Shown here: piece by piece, positions 1 through 6,312 of the stretch | Layout of the letters: each line of letters opens with the position of its first letter | Position numbering within the stretch: position 1 is the first letter of the stretch | Assembly: GCA_002455605.1 (NCBI GenBank) | Contig: DKLE01000073.1 | Coordinates: forward strand, 1-10,770 | Direction: 5' to 3' | Origin: Firmicutes bacterium UBA6648 | Lineage (GTDB): Bacteria; Bacillota; Clostridia; Peptostreptococcales; Anaerovoracaceae | Length of the DNA: 10,770 nucleotides | The notes under the pieces: generated by a model | What the model saw: the letters and a program-made list of their open reading frames with translations, nothing else | Told to the model about the DNA's origin: nothing | Database searches by the model: none | Made by a program: the position numbers and the translations under genes

Positions 1-185
1 CAGATCCCTGCTTCTGATGGCTTTCCGGGCCCCGGGGATAATACAATGTAATCTGGGTTCAGCTTACTTATCTCATCAACAGTCCATTCATCATTCCGAA
101 TCACTTTGATTTGCTCGTCCATCTTTCCCATCAACTGATACAGGTTATAGGAAAAACTATCATAGTTGTCAATCAGTAATATCAT
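1..185 (-). CDS. trpG: Anthranilate synthase component II (glutamine amidotransferase), N-terminal part, cut by window edge
   Basis: Only the first 61 codons are inside the window; the gene continues past position 1. The product supplies ammonia from glutamine to TrpE for making anthranilate from chorismate. The visible residues carry the class I glutamine amidotransferase opening: MILLIDNYDSFSYNL at residues 1-15 and the oxyanion-loop motif LSPGPGKPSEAG at about 49-60. The catalytic Cys and His/Glu lie outside the window. The ATG at 185-183 overlaps the trpE stop codon as TAATG, and a strong AGGAGG (195-200) sits 9 nt upstream inside trpE, so the start is well supported. By sequence alone the domain could equally be PabA, which shares this fold and sometimes serves both pathways; the Trp T-box upstream of the operon favours TrpG. 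The subunit is cytoplasmic and forms a heteromer with TrpE. Confidence 0.9.
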   Translation of the reverse strand, partial: MILLIDNYDSFSYNLYQLMGKMDEQIKVIRNDEWTVDEISKLNPDYIVLSPGPGKPSEAGI

Positions 186-1657
186 TATTCCAAGCCTCCT
201 TTTGAAAGTTCCAATGCATTCAATACAACCTTTGCTTTGTTTAAGCATTCTTCATATTCTCTTTCCGGTACACTGTCTGCAACAATACCTGCTCCTGAGC
301 GGATAAAGACTTTACCGTTTTTCTTAAATGCCAGTCTTATGGCAATACAAGTGTCTAACTCCCCATTCAATGACAGATAACCGATGGCACCTCCGTATAT
401 TCCTCTTTTATTATCCTCCAGCTCATTGATTATTTCACAAGCTCTGAACTTCGGCGCCCCCGATAAAGTTCCCGCTGGTAATATCGCATTTACAGCATCA
501 ACAGCATCTTTATCTTCTTTTAAAAGACCTTCCACCGTGGAGCCGATATGCATGACATGAGAAAACCGTTGAATTTCCAGATATCTGCCTACCTTCACTG
601 TTCCGAATCTGCTTACCTTTCCCACATCATTTCTTCCTAGATCTACCAGCATGTTATGCTCTGCCAGTTCTTTTTCGTCAGCCAGCAATTCTTTTTCAAG
701 CTCTAAATCTTCTTCCTTCGTCTTTCCTCTCAGTCTGGTCCCTGCCAGGGGAAAGGTACTCACCTTATTGTTTTCTACTTTTACCAAGGTCTCCGGAGAT
801 GCTCCGGCAATTTCTATATTGTTGCTGGAAAAGAAAAACATATAGGGGGACGGGTTGATAGTCCTTATGACTCGGTAAAGATCTAACAGACTTCCTTCTA
901 CTGGTGCCTCAAACCGATTGGAAAGAACTACTTGGAAAATATCTCCCTGTCTGATATATTCTTTGGCTGTCTCCACCATTCTGCAGTATTTTTCCTTGCT
1001 GAACAAAGCGGTGACAGGAGCTTTAAGTATCAGCTTTTCTTCTCGGATAGACTCGCCTTCTTTAATTATCCTTTTGAGGAATTCTAGCGCTTGCACAGCT
1101 TTGGGATAGCTTTCCTCAATGTCTGCTGCCTCAGCATTTACAATTAATATAATCTTATGCCTGAAATTATCAAAGGCTATCACCTTATCAAAGAGCATTA
1201 AATCCATATCTTTAAAATTTTCATCATCTTTTGCCTGTAAATGGAGTGAAGGTTCGCCGTATTTTATATAATCATAGGCAAAGTATCCCACCAGCCCCCC
1301 TGTAAATGGCGGTAAATAGTCAAATTTAGGACTTTTATTTTCTTTCATCACTTTTTTTATGCAATCATCCGGATTGACAGCTTCAAACTCGTTTGTTCTT
1401 TGCGCTCTTATTGTCAGCCTGCCATTGAGACAGCTCAGCTCCAAAATGGGCTGAAATCCAAGAAAGGTATATCTGCCGGGATGCTGAGCCTCCTGGCTGC
1501 TCTCCAGGATGAAACAATTTCCGCTTATTTTTCTCAGCTTTTTTAAGACCTCAATAGGTGTACAAATATCTGAATACATTTCACAGCTTACAGGAATTGT
1601 TTTATATTCTCCCTTCTCTGCAATTGCTTTGGCTTCACTTAATGTTGGCATATACAT
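185..1657 (-). CDS. trpE: Anthranilate synthase component I
   Basis: This 490-residue protein is the chorismate-binding subunit that turns chorismate plus ammonia into anthranilate and pyruvate, the first step of tryptophan synthesis. The N-terminal domain has ILES at residues 50-53, matching the LLES element of the Trp feedback site, followed by GRYTFLG. NPSPYMFFF (268-276) is typical of TrpE. The chorismate-binding domain holds PLAGT (303-307), EHNMLVDLGRND (333-344), PAGTLSGAPK (394-403), GIYGGAIGYL (419-428) and IRSGAGIVADS (452-462). The Ala in PLAGT, where aminodeoxychorismate synthases carry the Lys of PIKGT, together with the N-terminal Trp site and the Trp T-box, argues against PabB. 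Length is normal for the family. The ATG at 1657 has AGGAGG (1665-1670) 7 nt upstream. The stop overlaps the trpG start as TAATG. Expression is expected to rise when uncharged tRNA-Trp stabilises the leader antiterminator. Confidence 0.97.
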   Translation of the reverse strand: MYMPTLSEAKAIAEKGEYKTIPVSCEMYSDICTPIEVLKKLRKISGNCFILESSQEAQHPGRYTFLGFQPILELSCLNGRLTIRAQRTNEFEAVNPDDCIKKVMKENKSPKFDYLPPFTGGLVGYFAYDYIKYGEPSLHLQAKDDENFKDMDLMLFDKVIAFDNFRHKIILIVNAEAADIEESYPKAVQALEFLKRIIKEGESIREEKLILKAPVTALFSKEKYCRMVETAKEYIRQGDIFQVVLSNRFEAPVEGSLLDLYRVIRTINPSPYMFFFSSNNIEIAGASPETLVKVENNKVSTFPLAGTRLRGKTKEEDLELEKELLADEKELAEHNMLVDLGRNDVGKVSRFGTVKVGRYLEIQRFSHVMHIGSTVEGLLKEDKDAVDAVNAILPAGTLSGAPKFRACEIINELEDNKRGIYGGAIGYLSLNGELDTCIAIRLAFKKNGKVFIRSGAGIVADSVPEREYEECLNKAKVVLNALELSKGGLE

Positions 1658-1664
1658 GTTCTAA

Positions 1665-1670
1665 CCTCCT
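1665..1670 (-). promoter_or_regulatory. trpE ribosome binding site
   Basis: On the minus strand the sequence is AAGGAGG, then 7 nt, then ATG of trpE. It lies just downstream of the U-tract of the leader terminator and is not part of the terminator stem, so control is expected by transcription termination rather than by hiding the ribosome binding site. Confidence 0.85.
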
Positions 1671-1677
1671 TAAATAC

Positions 1678-1718
1678 AAAAAAAACCCGTCCTCAACGTC
1701 ATCAAGACATCAAGGACG
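1678..1718 (-). terminator. Intrinsic terminator of the trp T-box leader
   Basis: Read on the minus strand, a 13-bp stem is formed by CGUCCUUGAUGUC (1718-1706) and GACGUUGAGGACG (1700-1688). All pairs are Watson-Crick or G-U, and the loop is UUGAU. It is followed by GG and then eight U (1685-1678). This is the terminator arm of the T-box; its hairpin ends 30 nt upstream of the trpE start codon. The antiterminator at about 1750-1773 lies just 5' of it. Confidence 0.9.
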
Positions 1719-1749
1719 AGCTTGTAATAATTGAAACCAAAAATCAGCC

Positions 1750-1773
1750 CGCGGTACCACCTTGTTTTGCGGT
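1750..1773 (-). promoter_or_regulatory. T-box antiterminator
   Basis: On the minus strand, CCGCAAAACAAGGUGG is followed by UACCGCGG, giving outer CCGC/GCGG pairing around the conserved bulge. The bulge element UGGN reads UGGU here; it pairs with the free NCCA end of an uncharged tRNA. The variable base U would pair with an A discriminator, or wobble with G. Confidence 0.85.
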
Positions 1774-1877
1774 CAACCACACTCTCAGCAGAATACTAAC
1801 ATATTCCCGGCAACTGACGTATGCCCACACGTCGTAGAATACTCGGCAAAAAAGCCTTTGACTACGCCCTCAGCGGT

Positions 1878-1880
1878 CCA
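1878..1880 (-). promoter_or_regulatory. T-box specifier codon UGG (Trp)
   Basis: The triplet UGG lies on the 3' side of the Stem I internal loop, preceded by AAA and followed by ACCGC and UGAG. The position relative to UGAG matches other T-box leaders. It would pair with the CCA anticodon of tRNA-Trp. The alternative triplets in frame-shifted positions (AUG, GGA) do not fit the downstream genes. Confidence 0.82.
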
Positions 1881-2000
1881 TTTAATAAACTGCGTTCCGC
1901 CTGGATTCCAGCTGCCCAAGCTCTCTGTAGGTGCACGATTTATTTTTATCTCCGCGTCAACGGTTTTACCTATTCAATTGTATGAACTAACTTGTTTGTT

Positions 2001-2030
2001 ATTATTACACAATTGTTCCGCATTTGTCAA
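2001..2030 (-). promoter_or_regulatory. Sigma-A-type promoter of the trp operon
   Basis: On the minus strand there is a perfect -35 box TTGACA (2030-2025). The -10 is read either as TAATAA (2007-2002, 17-bp spacer) or as AATAAT (2006-2001, 18-bp spacer) with an upstream TGT resembling an extended -10. An A-rich run (2040-2035) just upstream of the -35 resembles an UP element. Predicted transcription starts near 1993-1996, at the start of the T-box leader. No Trp-repressor operator was recognised. Confidence 0.85.
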
Positions 2031-2113
2031 TACATTTTTTGTGATATTTTACTACGAATCTTTTTTTGTTTTGTTGTAATTAACAATTGAATCATTTGCA
2101 GCCGTTTAAACTT
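2031..2113. other. AT-rich intergenic DNA between the prcB-like gene and the trp promoter
   Basis: Together with the T-box leader this makes a gene-free stretch of about 450 bp. The part from 2031 to 2113 is AT-rich with A/T runs. It has no convincing ORF and, notably, no GC-rich hairpin followed by a U-tract to end the prcB-like transcript. An 8-bp palindrome GTTTAAAC occurs near 2104-2111, with no known role. Confidence 0.5.
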
Positions 2114-2587
2114 TTATTTATACTGCACCCTAAGCTCTATTTGATCAGGCAATTTGGTCAATTCAGTTTCTGCGACCTTAAGGGGATATGTAAGTATTTG
2201 AGTTAGTGCTACTCCCGGTTCCGGGTCTACGAAATTTGCATATATTGCAAGATTTTTTACGCCGTCTTTCTCTTCCAGAACCATCTTATCAATGTTTACA
2301 TCAAAACCTGATGTGGGCTTTTCTCCTCTGGAAACCAGTACATATACCTTATCACCTACCACACATGCAAGAGCTCTTTCTAAATCTCTATACTCCGGTA
2401 TGACCTGACCTACAATATCCTGAGGGATTTCATTATCTCCCAATACGTTAAATTCTACTGCCTCATCTCCACTAAAATGATTCATAGCAAACAAGGCCAC
2501 AGCAACTAATAAGATTATTAATATAATAACTAAAAAAATTTTTTTCCACGGCCCATTCATCATCTTCAAAAACTTTTTCTCGCTCAC
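2114..2587 (-). CDS. Membrane-anchored protein with PrcB C-terminal-like domain
   Basis: I read this as a 157-residue protein starting at GTG (2587-2585). GGGAG lies 8 nt upstream of that codon, while the longer frame opening with TTG at 2638 has no ribosome binding site. The start MSEKKFLKM leads to a single membrane segment at residues 17-35 (KIFLVIILIILLVAVALFA), so the rest is probably outside the membrane. The C-terminal part (about 76-157) contains VYVLVSRGEKPTSGF and VNIDKM, resembling the GxKPTxGY core of PrcB_C domains, named after the PrcB subunit of a Treponema protease complex. Assignment to that family is from memory of the motif, not from a search. Function is unknown; a role in a surface protein complex is only a guess. 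It follows the transketolase genes by about 106 bp and precedes the trp promoter. Confidence 0.75.
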   Translation of the reverse strand: MSEKKFLKMMNGPWKKIFLVIILIILLVAVALFAMNHFSGDEAVEFNVLGDNEIPQDIVGQVIPEYRDLERALACVVGDKVYVLVSRGEKPTSGFDVNIDKMVLEEKDGVKNLAIYANFVDPEPGVALTQILTYPLKVAETELTKLPDQIELRVQYK

Positions 2588-2607
2588 AATAAAAACTCCC
2601 TTCGCCT

Positions 2608-2627
2608 GTAAATCTTCGTAAATCTTC
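2608..2627. repeat. Two tandem copies of a 10-bp unit
   Basis: On the minus strand GAAGATTTAC occurs twice in a row, just upstream of the GGGAG ribosome binding site of the prcB-like gene. It could be chance or part of a small regulatory site; no function is recognised. Confidence 0.6.
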
Positions 2628-2693
2628 CGATATACCAAAATCTATTCACAAAGGGAGACAAATATTCGTCTATTTTTATTTTTAAAGTTTTTA

Positions 2694-3620
2694 TTATAAG
2701 GACTTTACTGCAGCAACAATGTCGGCGGCAGTCATACCGTACTTTTCTTTTAGTTCATCCGGCTTACCAGACTCACCGAAAGTATCCTTTTGACCCACAA
2801 AAGCCATTTTTACCGGGGCGTTTTGCACCACTACTTCTGCAACTGCTGCACCGAGGCCTCCGATAACAGAATGCTCCTCTGCTGTCACTATACCTTTTGT
2901 TTCCGCAGCTGCTTTCAGAATGATTTCTTTATCAATTGGTTTAATAGTGTGCATATCGATTACTCTTACATCGACGCCTTCCTTAGCCAGTTGGTCTGCG
3001 GCAATCAAGGCCTCATTCACCATGATACCCGTTGCAATCACCGTATAGTCTTTCCCCTGTCTGACGCAGTTGCCCTTTCCTATTTCGATGCTGGAATTTT
3101 CGTTATAGATCATTGGAACAGCCGCTCTGCCAAGCCTTATATAAGCCGGACCAACAAAGGCTACCGCCTGCCTGATCAGTGCCTTGGCAGAAACACCATC
3201 TCCGGGGTTAATTACAGTCATTCCCGGAATTGTTCTCATCAAGGCTATGTCTTCAAAGGTTTGGTGACTGGCTCCGTCCTCTCCCACAGTAATTCCCGCA
3301 TGAGTGGCGCAGATCTTAACATTTGCATGAGGATATCCTATTGAATTTCGAATAATTTCAAAAGCTCTGCCTGCTGCAAACATAGCAAAGGTACTGGCGC
3401 ATACAATTTTACCGGACATGGCAAGACCAGTTGCCGCACCATATAAATTTTGTTCTGCAATTCCCATATTTAAAAAGCGCTCAGGAAAGTTTTTGCTGAA
3501 ATCCGCAGTCATTGTAGATTTTGAAAGGTCTGCATCCATTACCACTAAGTTATCATATTGCTGACCAAGTTCTACAAGTACTTGTCCATAAGCCTGTCTA
3601 GTTGCCATCTTTTCTGCCAT
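2694..3620 (-). CDS. Transketolase, C-terminal subunit
   Basis: This 308-residue protein is the pyrimidine-binding and C-terminal half of a split transketolase. With the upstream subunit it moves two-carbon ketol units between sugar phosphates in the non-oxidative pentose phosphate pathway. Seen in the sequence are DADLSKSTMT at 29-38, GIAEQN at 53-58 with the Glu that activates the thiamine ring, GITVGEDGASHQTFED at 109-124, DMHTIKPID at 222-230 and EEHSVIGGLG at 248-257. The ATG at 3620 overlaps the upstream stop as TAATG and has GGAGG 9 nt before it; the in-frame ATG at 3626 is only 3 nt from that site and is less likely. The length fits the separate C-terminal subunits seen in clostridia and archaea. 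A DXP synthase is unlikely, since that enzyme is one long chain. Confidence 0.93.
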   Translation of the reverse strand: MAEKMATRQAYGQVLVELGQQYDNLVVMDADLSKSTMTADFSKNFPERFLNMGIAEQNLYGAATGLAMSGKIVCASTFAMFAAGRAFEIIRNSIGYPHANVKICATHAGITVGEDGASHQTFEDIALMRTIPGMTVINPGDGVSAKALIRQAVAFVGPAYIRLGRAAVPMIYNENSSIEIGKGNCVRQGKDYTVIATGIMVNEALIAADQLAKEGVDVRVIDMHTIKPIDKEIILKAAAETKGIVTAEEHSVIGGLGAAVAEVVVQNAPVKMAFVGQKDTFGESGKPDELKEKYGMTAADIVAAVKSL

Positions 3621-4438
3621 TACCATTCACCTCCCAATTCTTCTACCGCTTTTCTTGCTTCTTCATCACTCGGTGCTTTTCCATGCCATCCGGGATTGTC
3701 CTCCATAAAGGAAACTCCTTTTCCTTTTACTGTCTTTGCAACGATTACAGTTGGCTTTCCTTCTGTATTTCTGGCTTTATTAAAAGCTTCAACAATCTCG
3801 TCAAAGTTATGACCGTCAATGTAAAGGACATTCCACCCAAAGCTTCTGAATTTTTCATCCACCGGAGAAACACTCATTACGTCTTCATTTTTTCCGTCTA
3901 TTTGTAGTCCATTCCAATCCAATATGGCTGTTAAATTATCCAATCCATAATGGGCTGCCGACATGGCTGCTTCCCATACAATTCCTTCCTGAAGCTCTCC
4001 GTCTCCCAGAAGAACATAGATTCTTCCTTCATGATTGTCCATTCTATTTGCAAGAGCCATACCTACCGAAACAGAGAAGCCCTGTCCCAAGGAGCCTGTT
4101 GACATCTCTACTCCAGGTACTTTTTTCATATCCGGATGGCCCTGCAGCTTAGACCCTATTTTACGAAGAGTAAGCAGTTCTTCTTTTGGGAAGAATCCCT
4201 TCTCCGCCAATGCCGCATACTGCACAGGACCGGCATGTCCCTTGGAAAGGATAAACTTATCCCTGGTTAACATTTTAGGATTCTTCGGATCAATGTTCAT
4301 CTCCCGGAAATATAACGCCGTAACAATGTCAGCCGCTGAAAGGGAACCGCCCGGATGACCCGAACCGGCCGCATGAACAGCTCTGATTATATCAATTCTA
4401 ATTTTCTGAGCAATTTCTTTTAATTCTGGATATTTCAT
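3620..4438 (-). CDS. Transketolase, N-terminal subunit (thiamine diphosphate binding)
   Basis: This 272-residue protein is the N-terminal half of a split transketolase and carries the thiamine diphosphate and Mg2+ site. The motifs seen are AGSGHPGGSLSAADI at 24-38, SKGHAGP at 65-71, GSLGQGFSVSVGMAL at 115-129 and the cofactor signature from GDG (145-147) to N176 in ILDWNGLQIDG. WHGKAP at 251-256 closes the domain. It lacks the pyrimidine domain, which is provided by the next gene, so the two must act as a heteromer in the cytoplasm. The ATG at 4438 has AAAGGAGG with 8 nt spacing. It follows the TagA-like gene by only 21 bp and shares a TAATG overlap with the C-terminal subunit gene. Placement behind cell-wall genes may be operon sharing only. 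Confidence 0.94.
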   Translation of the reverse strand: MKYPELKEIAQKIRIDIIRAVHAAGSGHPGGSLSAADIVTALYFREMNIDPKNPKMLTRDKFILSKGHAGPVQYAALAEKGFFPKEELLTLRKIGSKLQGHPDMKKVPGVEMSTGSLGQGFSVSVGMALANRMDNHEGRIYVLLGDGELQEGIVWEAAMSAAHYGLDNLTAILDWNGLQIDGKNEDVMSVSPVDEKFRSFGWNVLYIDGHNFDEIVEAFNKARNTEGKPTVIVAKTVKGKGVSFMEDNPGWHGKAPSDEEARKAVEELGGEW

Positions 4439-4459
4439 ATCACTCGCCTCCTTTTGCGA

Positions 4460-5215
4460 TTATTTCTTACCTTTAGCTATGACCTTAACCATAAATAACG
4501 GCAGCTGTGCCATTCTTTTATATCTGCTGGGCTCCTGTACAAATCTATAAAGCCATTCCAAACCATGTTCTTGATAAAATATAGGTGCTCGTTTAACTAC
4601 ACCTGCCCACACATCAAGACTGCCTCCTACACCAATTCCTGCACGGATATTTGTAAATTCATTTCGATGTTCATAGATAAACTTCTCCTGCTTAGGAGCT
4701 CCCAATGCCGCACATAAAAAGTCTGCTCCGGATTCATTAATGTTTTTTACCAGATCGCCTTCTTCTTCTTTCTTAAAATAGCCGTCATGTGTACCCGCAA
4801 TTTTCAAGTTCGGGTATTTGATCAGCATATTTTCCGCCGCCATATCCGCTACCGAAGGACTTTCCTCATTGGCAGGTTTACTCCCCAACAAGTATATTGA
4901 CTTTCCATTTTCTTCTAAATACTTCAAAATACTGTTTAGAAAATCTACTCCGGTTACCCTTTCATTTAGGGGCTGCCCGATAATTTTAGAAGCATAAACC
5001 AGGCCGATTCCGTCGGGAATAATCAGTCCGGCCTCCTCTATGAGCATCTTCAGCTCTTGATCTTTGGTTGCATTCATGATAATTTCGGAATTAGGAGTAA
5101 CGATTAAATCACAACCGGGCTTTTTCATCAGTTCTTTAAATATTTCCATTGCCTGCTGATTATTAACCATATCTACAGGCACATCTAAAATTCTTATTCG
5201 TCTGCTGTCTTCCAT
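4460..5215 (-). CDS. WecG/TagA/CpsF-family glycosyltransferase (GT26)
   Basis: This 251-residue protein belongs to the family that adds N-acetylmannosamine (or a related sugar acid) to an undecaprenyl-linked GlcNAc at the membrane, an early step for teichoic acid or secondary cell-wall polymer. Family features seen are VTPNSE at 39-44, IIPDGIGLVYAS at 65-76 with the candidate catalytic Asp in PDG, ERVTGVDF at 85-92, LGAPKQEKFI at 171-180, GVGGSLDVWAGVVKRAP at 195-211 and GLEWLYRFVQEPSRYKRM at 218-235, the C-terminal tail known to contact the membrane. In its family TPNSE is usually TxNPE, so it is a slight variant. ATG overlaps the csaB stop as TAATG, with GGAG 5 nt upstream. The exact sugar cannot be told from sequence; the adjacent csaB suggests a pyruvylated polymer containing ManNAc. 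Confidence 0.93.
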   Translation of the reverse strand: MEDSRRIRILDVPVDMVNNQQAMEIFKELMKKPGCDLIVTPNSEIIMNATKDQELKMLIEEAGLIIPDGIGLVYASKIIGQPLNERVTGVDFLNSILKYLEENGKSIYLLGSKPANEESPSVADMAAENMLIKYPNLKIAGTHDGYFKKEEEGDLVKNINESGADFLCAALGAPKQEKFIYEHRNEFTNIRAGIGVGGSLDVWAGVVKRAPIFYQEHGLEWLYRFVQEPSRYKRMAQLPLFMVKVIAKGKK

Positions 5216-6312
5216 TACTTCTCCATTATATTTTTAATCATTTCTTCATTTGTATCCAGTGCTTTTGTCAAGTCTATCAGTTTGTTCTGAACTCGCTTTT
5301 TCAGCACTTCTTTATGTTGAAGGGTTTTATTAAATTCATCAATGAAATCTTCACTGTTAAAATCATAAATAGAGCACATAGCTTTCATTCCTATGGATTT
5401 CATAAAAGAATTTATCTTTGGATCATAGGAAATAGCAATCATAGGAACATTCATTATAGCAGAATGAATCAATGCATGCAATCGGACACCCACCAATAAA
5501 TCCATATTTCCTATAATGCTCAGCATTTCATTGGTCAGATATTTATGTTTAATAGAATAAACTTTCTCTCCCAAGCGTTTTTCTATTTCTTCTATTACGG
5601 ATACATCCTCTGAAAAGTGGAAAGGAATTAACACAATCTGTGCATTTTTCTCCGTCACTAAGCGTTCCATAGCAATGCACAGCTCATCAACAAATTCACT
5701 GTTCAGTTTTCGCTCCCTTATGGCAAACCCTACTGTCAGCTGCTCCTTATTCAGATTAATACCTTCTTTTCGAAGAATTTCTTCTCCGATTATCAGAGGT
5801 GCACGCTTAATTCTCAGAACCGGATCAGCAGTCACCACCACCTTACGGCAATCTACTCCGATTTCAGCCAGGAACTCTTTAGAGGCTTCATCTCTTACAA
5901 CAATTCCACTGACCTTAGATAAAGTTTTGGAGGTCAGTTTTCTGTTTAAACTGGAATTAATAGGCCCGATACCCTGGCTGTAAATAAATATTTTTTTTCT
6001 GAACAGCAGGGCCATCCACATAATAATCAGATAATATAAAATACTCTTCTTACTGGTAACATCCTGTAAAAGACTTCCTCCTCCGCTAATAAGCAGGTCA
6101 CATCTGCTGACAGCACTCACTATGCTCTTTACGGATTTTCTGTTTACCGATTTTACTCCGTATTTTTCAGCTGTAGATACAGGGTCCTGTGACAATACGG
6201 TGATTTCAATATCCTCCAGTCTGCCTTGCAGATTATCAACAACCGCTCGCAGAATGGATTCATCTCCGATATTATTGAAGCCATAATACCCTGAAATTAA
6301 AACCTTGTACAT
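5215..6312 (-). CDS. csaB: Polysaccharide pyruvyl transferase CsaB
   Basis: This 365-residue protein is expected to transfer pyruvate from phosphoenolpyruvate to a sugar, usually ManNAc, of the secondary cell-wall polymer. The ketal is what SLH-domain proteins bind, so the enzyme underlies S-layer anchoring. It shows the family's GT-B-like pattern: GYYGFNNIGDE at 8-18, ISGGGSLLQD at 75-84, YSQGIGPI at 111-118, VRDEAS at 139-144, TADPV at 161-165, and GVRLHALIHSA at 275-285 with the conserved Arg and His of the active site, then ISYDPKI at 294-300. There is no signal peptide; it acts in the cytoplasm or at the inner membrane face. The ATG overlaps the stop of the DUF5693 gene as TAATG, and its own stop overlaps the next start the same way, so DUF5693, csaB and the TagA-like gene are probably translated in tandem. 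Confidence 0.95.
   Translation of the reverse strand: MYKVLISGYYGFNNIGDESILRAVVDNLQGRLEDIEITVLSQDPVSTAEKYGVKSVNRKSVKSIVSAVSRCDLLISGGGSLLQDVTSKKSILYYLIIMWMALLFRKKIFIYSQGIGPINSSLNRKLTSKTLSKVSGIVVRDEASKEFLAEIGVDCRKVVVTADPVLRIKRAPLIIGEEILRKEGINLNKEQLTVGFAIRERKLNSEFVDELCIAMERLVTEKNAQIVLIPFHFSEDVSVIEEIEKRLGEKVYSIKHKYLTNEMLSIIGNMDLLVGVRLHALIHSAIMNVPMIAISYDPKINSFMKSIGMKAMCSIYDFNSEDFIDEFNKTLQHKEVLKKRVQNKLIDLTKALDTNEEMIKNIMEK

Larger units (their letters stand above)
1678..1995 (-). promoter_or_regulatory. T-box riboswitch leader, tryptophan specific (UGG specifier)
   Basis: This untranslated leader senses the charging of a tRNA and controls read-through into trpE. Several landmarks appear in the expected order. 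A Stem I 5' arm (UUGAC, then GCGG) precedes the distal AGAGAGCU and GGCAGCUGGAAUCC elements. The specifier loop has UGG (1880-1878) followed by ACCGC and UGAG; the same spacing of specifier, 5 nt and UGAG is known from the B. subtilis glyQS leader. The 3' arm GUCAA closes Stem I. A hairpin (GACGUGU/AUACGUC, 1833-1816) fits Stem III. The T-box core AGGUGGUACCGCG (about 1762-1750) can form the antiterminator by pairing CCGC with GCGG, and the terminator follows. UGG is the Trp codon, matching the trpEG genes downstream. The transcript start is inferred from the promoter and is uncertain by a few bases. Confidence 0.93.

Noticed and set aside
185..1657. Reading the gene as pabB (aminodeoxychorismate synthase)
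   Set aside because: PLAGT with Ala in place of the PabB Lys, the N-terminal ILES feedback element and the UGG-specifier T-box all favour trpE.
1762..2079. 105-codon open frame on the plus strand across the intergenic region
   Set aside because: It runs opposite the T-box leader and trp promoter, has no ribosome binding site that I can see, and its composition follows from the structured RNA sequence on the other strand.
2652..2672. Possible hairpin AGACGAAT/ATTTGTCT after the transketolase gene
   Set aside because: The pairing has essentially no loop, is AT-rich, and is followed by CCC and not by a U-tract on the minus strand, so it is not a credible terminator.
2790..3344. 184-codon open frame on the plus strand
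   Set aside because: It lies wholly opposite the transketolase C-terminal gene, its translation is rich in Cys, His and Ser with no recognisable domain, and the minus-strand gene has all its motifs intact. It is a shadow frame.
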